Source of the DNA: Anaerolineaceae bacterium
Lineage (GTDB): Bacteria; Chloroflexota; Anaerolineae; Aggregatilineales; Phototrophicaceae
Reading direction: 5' to 3'
Length of the DNA: 40,657 nucleotides
NCBI GenBank assembly: GCA_020634165.1
Contig: JACKCF010000011.1
Coordinates: forward strand, 1-40,657
In this document: positions 38,921 to 40,657 of the stretch, one piece after another
Layout of the letters: the number at the start of each line of letters is the position of its first letter
Numbering within the stretch: position 1 is the first letter of the stretch
The notes under the pieces: model-generated
Seen by the model: only the letters and a program-made list of their open reading frames with translations
Databases searched by the model: none
What the model was told of the DNA's origin: nothing
Translations under genes and position numbers: made by a program

Positions 38921-40378
38921 CTAATCGCCTGATTCCGGTTGATCCAGACGGGGCACATCGACAAGAACATCGGTGCCTGTCTGCTGGCTAATCACGTTAA
39001 CAAGTGGCCGACTGACGCGGCGGCGAACCGCACGACGACGCTTCTGCTCTGGCGAGAGACCGGCAGGACGTGACAGAACGATCACGCCAACCAGGGCTAC
39101 CAGCAGCAGGAAACCAACCAGATTTACAGGCAGCAGATAATCTGTAAAGAGAATCTGGCCAATCGCCAGCGGGCTACCAAAACCAGCCAGTGTTTCAATC
39201 AGGAGCGTGGTCTGACCGCTGTCGAGTATGGTTGGGCGTGGTGCCGCATCCGCAACAAGGTTCGGTTCGGCTGCGATGACGAAGGTCTGTTCAGTTGCTG
39301 TCGTAATCGGATAGTTATTGATCCGCATGACGATGCTGTCCTGAACGCTGCCTTGAGGGTCATTCGGCTGGATGTAGCTGTCGAAGTTGGTCATATCGAC
39401 CAGGGCCAGATTGTAATTTTCGCCCTCTGGATAGGTTGCTACAACGGCCTCACCACCATATGTCAAATCAGCAGCAATGACAGGATCAGCGATAACGATT
39501 TCTCGTTGGGCAACCAGCGGGTCAGATTCGCTGGCGCGCTCCATATAAACGACATTGCCGTCTTCGTCGCGCACATCACGCTCAACGACCGTTACACGCT
39601 GGTCCGCGCCAAGATCAACCAGGGCTAATGTGCGTTCCTGATCGTAGGCGTTGAATACAACCAGCCGACCTTCATCGTCAGGTGTGTTGCCAAAGTCATT
39701 GGGCAGAAGCGTAATTTCAGGGAAGGAACCCGTATTGGTATCGAGCGTACCATAGGCCAGCGCGCTGGCAACCTGCCCAGGCTCGAGAGTGATGGTCGGA
39801 CTCATTGAAGGTGGCATAAGGGCTGTGCCGCTGGATGCCTGCGCCAACATGACGCTGTATTCACCGGCTGGAACCTCTACGAAGTCACTGGCTTCGCCAA
39901 AAGCGAGGTCTTCAATGACAAGCGGTTCTTCCAGATTGTCACCCATAATTGTTACATTGACGTGGTCCAGGTTAGCGCCATGCACCACGCGCAACTGTGG
40001 CATACCTGGCTGGCCCTCTGGCAGGACGAGGCCACCACTGATAACCATCGGGATAGCGATGGCAGCGATAAAAGCAATCGCCAGCGCAGTCGCTGAACCC
40101 GTTAACCAACGAAAACGACGGGTTGTATCCGTCGTTTGTTCAGCACCCAGGAGCATAATAACGAATAGAAACAGCACCATGATGGCGCCGGTATAGACGA
40201 CAATCTGTACCATGCCGATGAACGGTGCGTCCAGCATGAGAAACAGCAAGGCTACACAGCCAAAATTGCCAATCAAGAACAGCGCACTATGTACAGCATT
40301 CTCGCTGAGCAACATGCCCACGGCAAACAATACTGCTAGCCCGCCAATCGCCAAGAAAAAAGCGAGTTCAAGTCCCAT
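38921..40378 (-). CDS. nuoJ: NADH-quinone oxidoreductase subunit J with inserted DUF4397-like domains
   Basis: Normal NuoJ has about 165-200 residues and five membrane helices; this one has 485. Helices 1-4 are at the start (ALFLIGNFGCVALLFLMLDA, then IVVYTGAIMVLFLFVIMLLG with the pi-bulge type motif, then IAFIAAIAIPMVISGG). Helix 5 lies near residues 410-438 (TDYLLPVNLVGFLLLVALVG), followed by a basic tail (RRRAVRRRVSR). Between helices 4 and 5 is an insertion of about 290 residues. Its start (LRVVHGANLDHVNVTI, then ASDFVEVPAGEYSVML) resembles DUF4397 beta domains, and a second similar unit may follow. By topology it faces outside. The reading frame is unbroken, and helix 5 after it argues against a fusion of two genes. 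Confidence 0.93.
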   Translation of the reverse strand: MGLELAFFLAIGGLAVLFAVGMLLSENAVHSALFLIGNFGCVALLFLMLDAPFIGMVQIVVYTGAIMVLFLFVIMLLGAEQTTDTTRRFRWLTGSATALAIAFIAAIAIPMVISGGLVLPEGQPGMPQLRVVHGANLDHVNVTIMGDNLEEPLVIEDLAFGEASDFVEVPAGEYSVMLAQASSGTALMPPSMSPTITLEPGQVASALAYGTLDTNTGSFPEITLLPNDFGNTPDDEGRLVVFNAYDQERTLALVDLGADQRVTVVERDVRDEDGNVVYMERASESDPLVAQREIVIADPVIAADLTYGGEAVVATYPEGENYNLALVDMTNFDSYIQPNDPQGSVQDSIVMRINNYPITTATEQTFVIAAEPNLVADAAPRPTILDSGQTTLLIETLAGFGSPLAIGQILFTDYLLPVNLVGFLLLVALVGVIVLSRPAGLSPEQKRRRAVRRRVSRPLVNVISQQTGTDVLVDVPRLDQPESGD

Positions 40379-40429
40379 TGGCTTGTCCTAATCGAGATCA
40401 GTAAAGAACGTGTGAAGTTTAACACAATG

Positions 40430-40456
40430 CGCGCCGGCTTCAAAGGCTCCGGCGCG
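40430..40456. repeat. GC-rich hairpin in the nuoI-nuoJ spacer
   Basis: CGCGCCGG (40430-40437) and CCGGCGCG (40449-40456) form an 8-bp stem with an 11-nt loop. T's follow on the plus strand only, where no gene reads through, so on the nuo transcript it is a stem without a U-tract. It may protect or separate parts of the mRNA. Confidence 0.5.
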
Positions 40457-40491
40457 TTTTCCCAGTCGATACCCAATCGTGTAGATGCGCA

Positions 40492-40657
40492 TTATTTGGC
40501 ATCCGGCATATCGGGAATCGGACGGTTGAAGACACCTGGCTCAACTTCGCGCGGGGTGCCCTCCTGGCCTTCCGGCACAGGGTCAATCAGCATTGTTTTG
40601 GTGTAGATGGCATCGCGACGATCCGTGAAGCTCATCTGATGTTCGTGGCCCAGTTCG
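40492..40657 (-). CDS. nuoI: NADH-quinone oxidoreductase subunit I, partial (C-terminus)
   Basis: The last 54 codons of a frame entering from the right edge read ELGHEHQMSFTDRRDAIYTK, then MLIDPVPEGQEG and a tail ending PDMPDAK. This matches the C-terminal end of NuoI, the 8Fe-8S ferredoxin-like subunit, after its second cluster (compare the family pattern of a helix with DRRDLIYTKEML). The cluster cysteines lie outside the window. Its position upstream of nuoJ is the normal nuo order. The gap to nuoJ is 113 nt with a hairpin. Confidence 0.85.
   Translation of the reverse strand, partial: ELGHEHQMSFTDRRDAIYTKTMLIDPVPEGQEGTPREVEPGVFNRPIPDMPDAK

Noticed and set aside
38921..40378. Idea that long nuoJ is a misassembled join of nuoJ and a secreted-protein gene
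   Set aside because: The canonical fifth NuoJ helix follows the insertion in the same frame, and no stop or internal signal peptide separates the parts.
1..40657. Search for CRISPR arrays, insertion sequences and tRNA genes
   Set aside because: No regularly spaced direct repeats, transposase frames, terminal inverted repeats or tRNA T-arm plus acceptor pairs were found by eye, apart from the tmRNA.

Overview
The window looks like a stretch of chromosome from a free-living bacterium with moderate GC, probably a member of Chloroflexota (Anaerolineae-like). That assignment is an inference from gene content and protein style: a contiguous str-S10-spc ribosomal superoperon, an L24 carrying a four-cysteine zinc site, SH3-type secreted proteins, and complex I encoded in nuoI-nuoN order. 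No 16S rRNA gene or other decisive marker is present. I see no phage, IS element, CRISPR array or tRNA gene.

Layout. (1) 1-11100, minus strand: rpsL, rpsG, fusA, tuf, rpsJ, rplC, rplD, rplW, rplB, rpsS, rplV, rpsC, rplP, rpmC, rpsQ, rplN, rplX and a partial rplE. A good sigma70-type promoter sits about 200 nt upstream of rpsL and is followed by an intrinsic terminator inside the leader. Two unusually long spacers (tuf-rpsJ and rpsJ-rplC) contain hairpins. (2) 11150-16811, minus strand: small regulatory and housekeeping genes. These are an FHA plus degenerate receiver protein, a CBS-pair protein, a small protein resembling a degenerate GIY-YIG domain, an alpha/beta hydrolase, an MFS exporter and a renalase-like flavoprotein. 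(3) 16995-17460, plus strand: tmRNA (ssrA) with a strong promoter, a readable tag (AEDNSFALAAA) and a terminator shared with the convergent sugar nucleotidyltransferase gene. (4) 17480-26191: RmlA-like nucleotidyltransferase, MBL-fold hydrolase, a lipoprotein, a STAS-like protein, an ABC exporter, a secreted SH3 protein, a metallophosphoesterase and a peptidyl-tRNA hydrolase fused to a TPR-like tail. (5) 26211-32521: mfd, a YbaK-type deacylase, a macrodomain protein, a MarR regulator and an EamA transporter. (6) 32541-40657, minus strand: the distal part of a complex I operon, nuoI(partial)-J-K-L-M-N, closed by a strong terminator.

How the parts fit. Region 1 builds ribosomes and supplies EF-G and EF-Tu. 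tmRNA and peptidyl-tRNA hydrolase rescue stalled ribosomes and recycle dropped-off tRNAs, and Mfd rescues stalled RNA polymerase. Region 6 makes the proton-pumping membrane arm of NADH dehydrogenase.

The most unusual observation is in complex I. NuoJ carries an insertion of about 290 residues resembling DUF4397 beta domains, and NuoL carries both an acidic insertion of about 150 residues and a separate histidine-rich loop. By standard topology all three face the outside of the membrane, so the proton-exit face of this complex appears to be decorated with extra domains.
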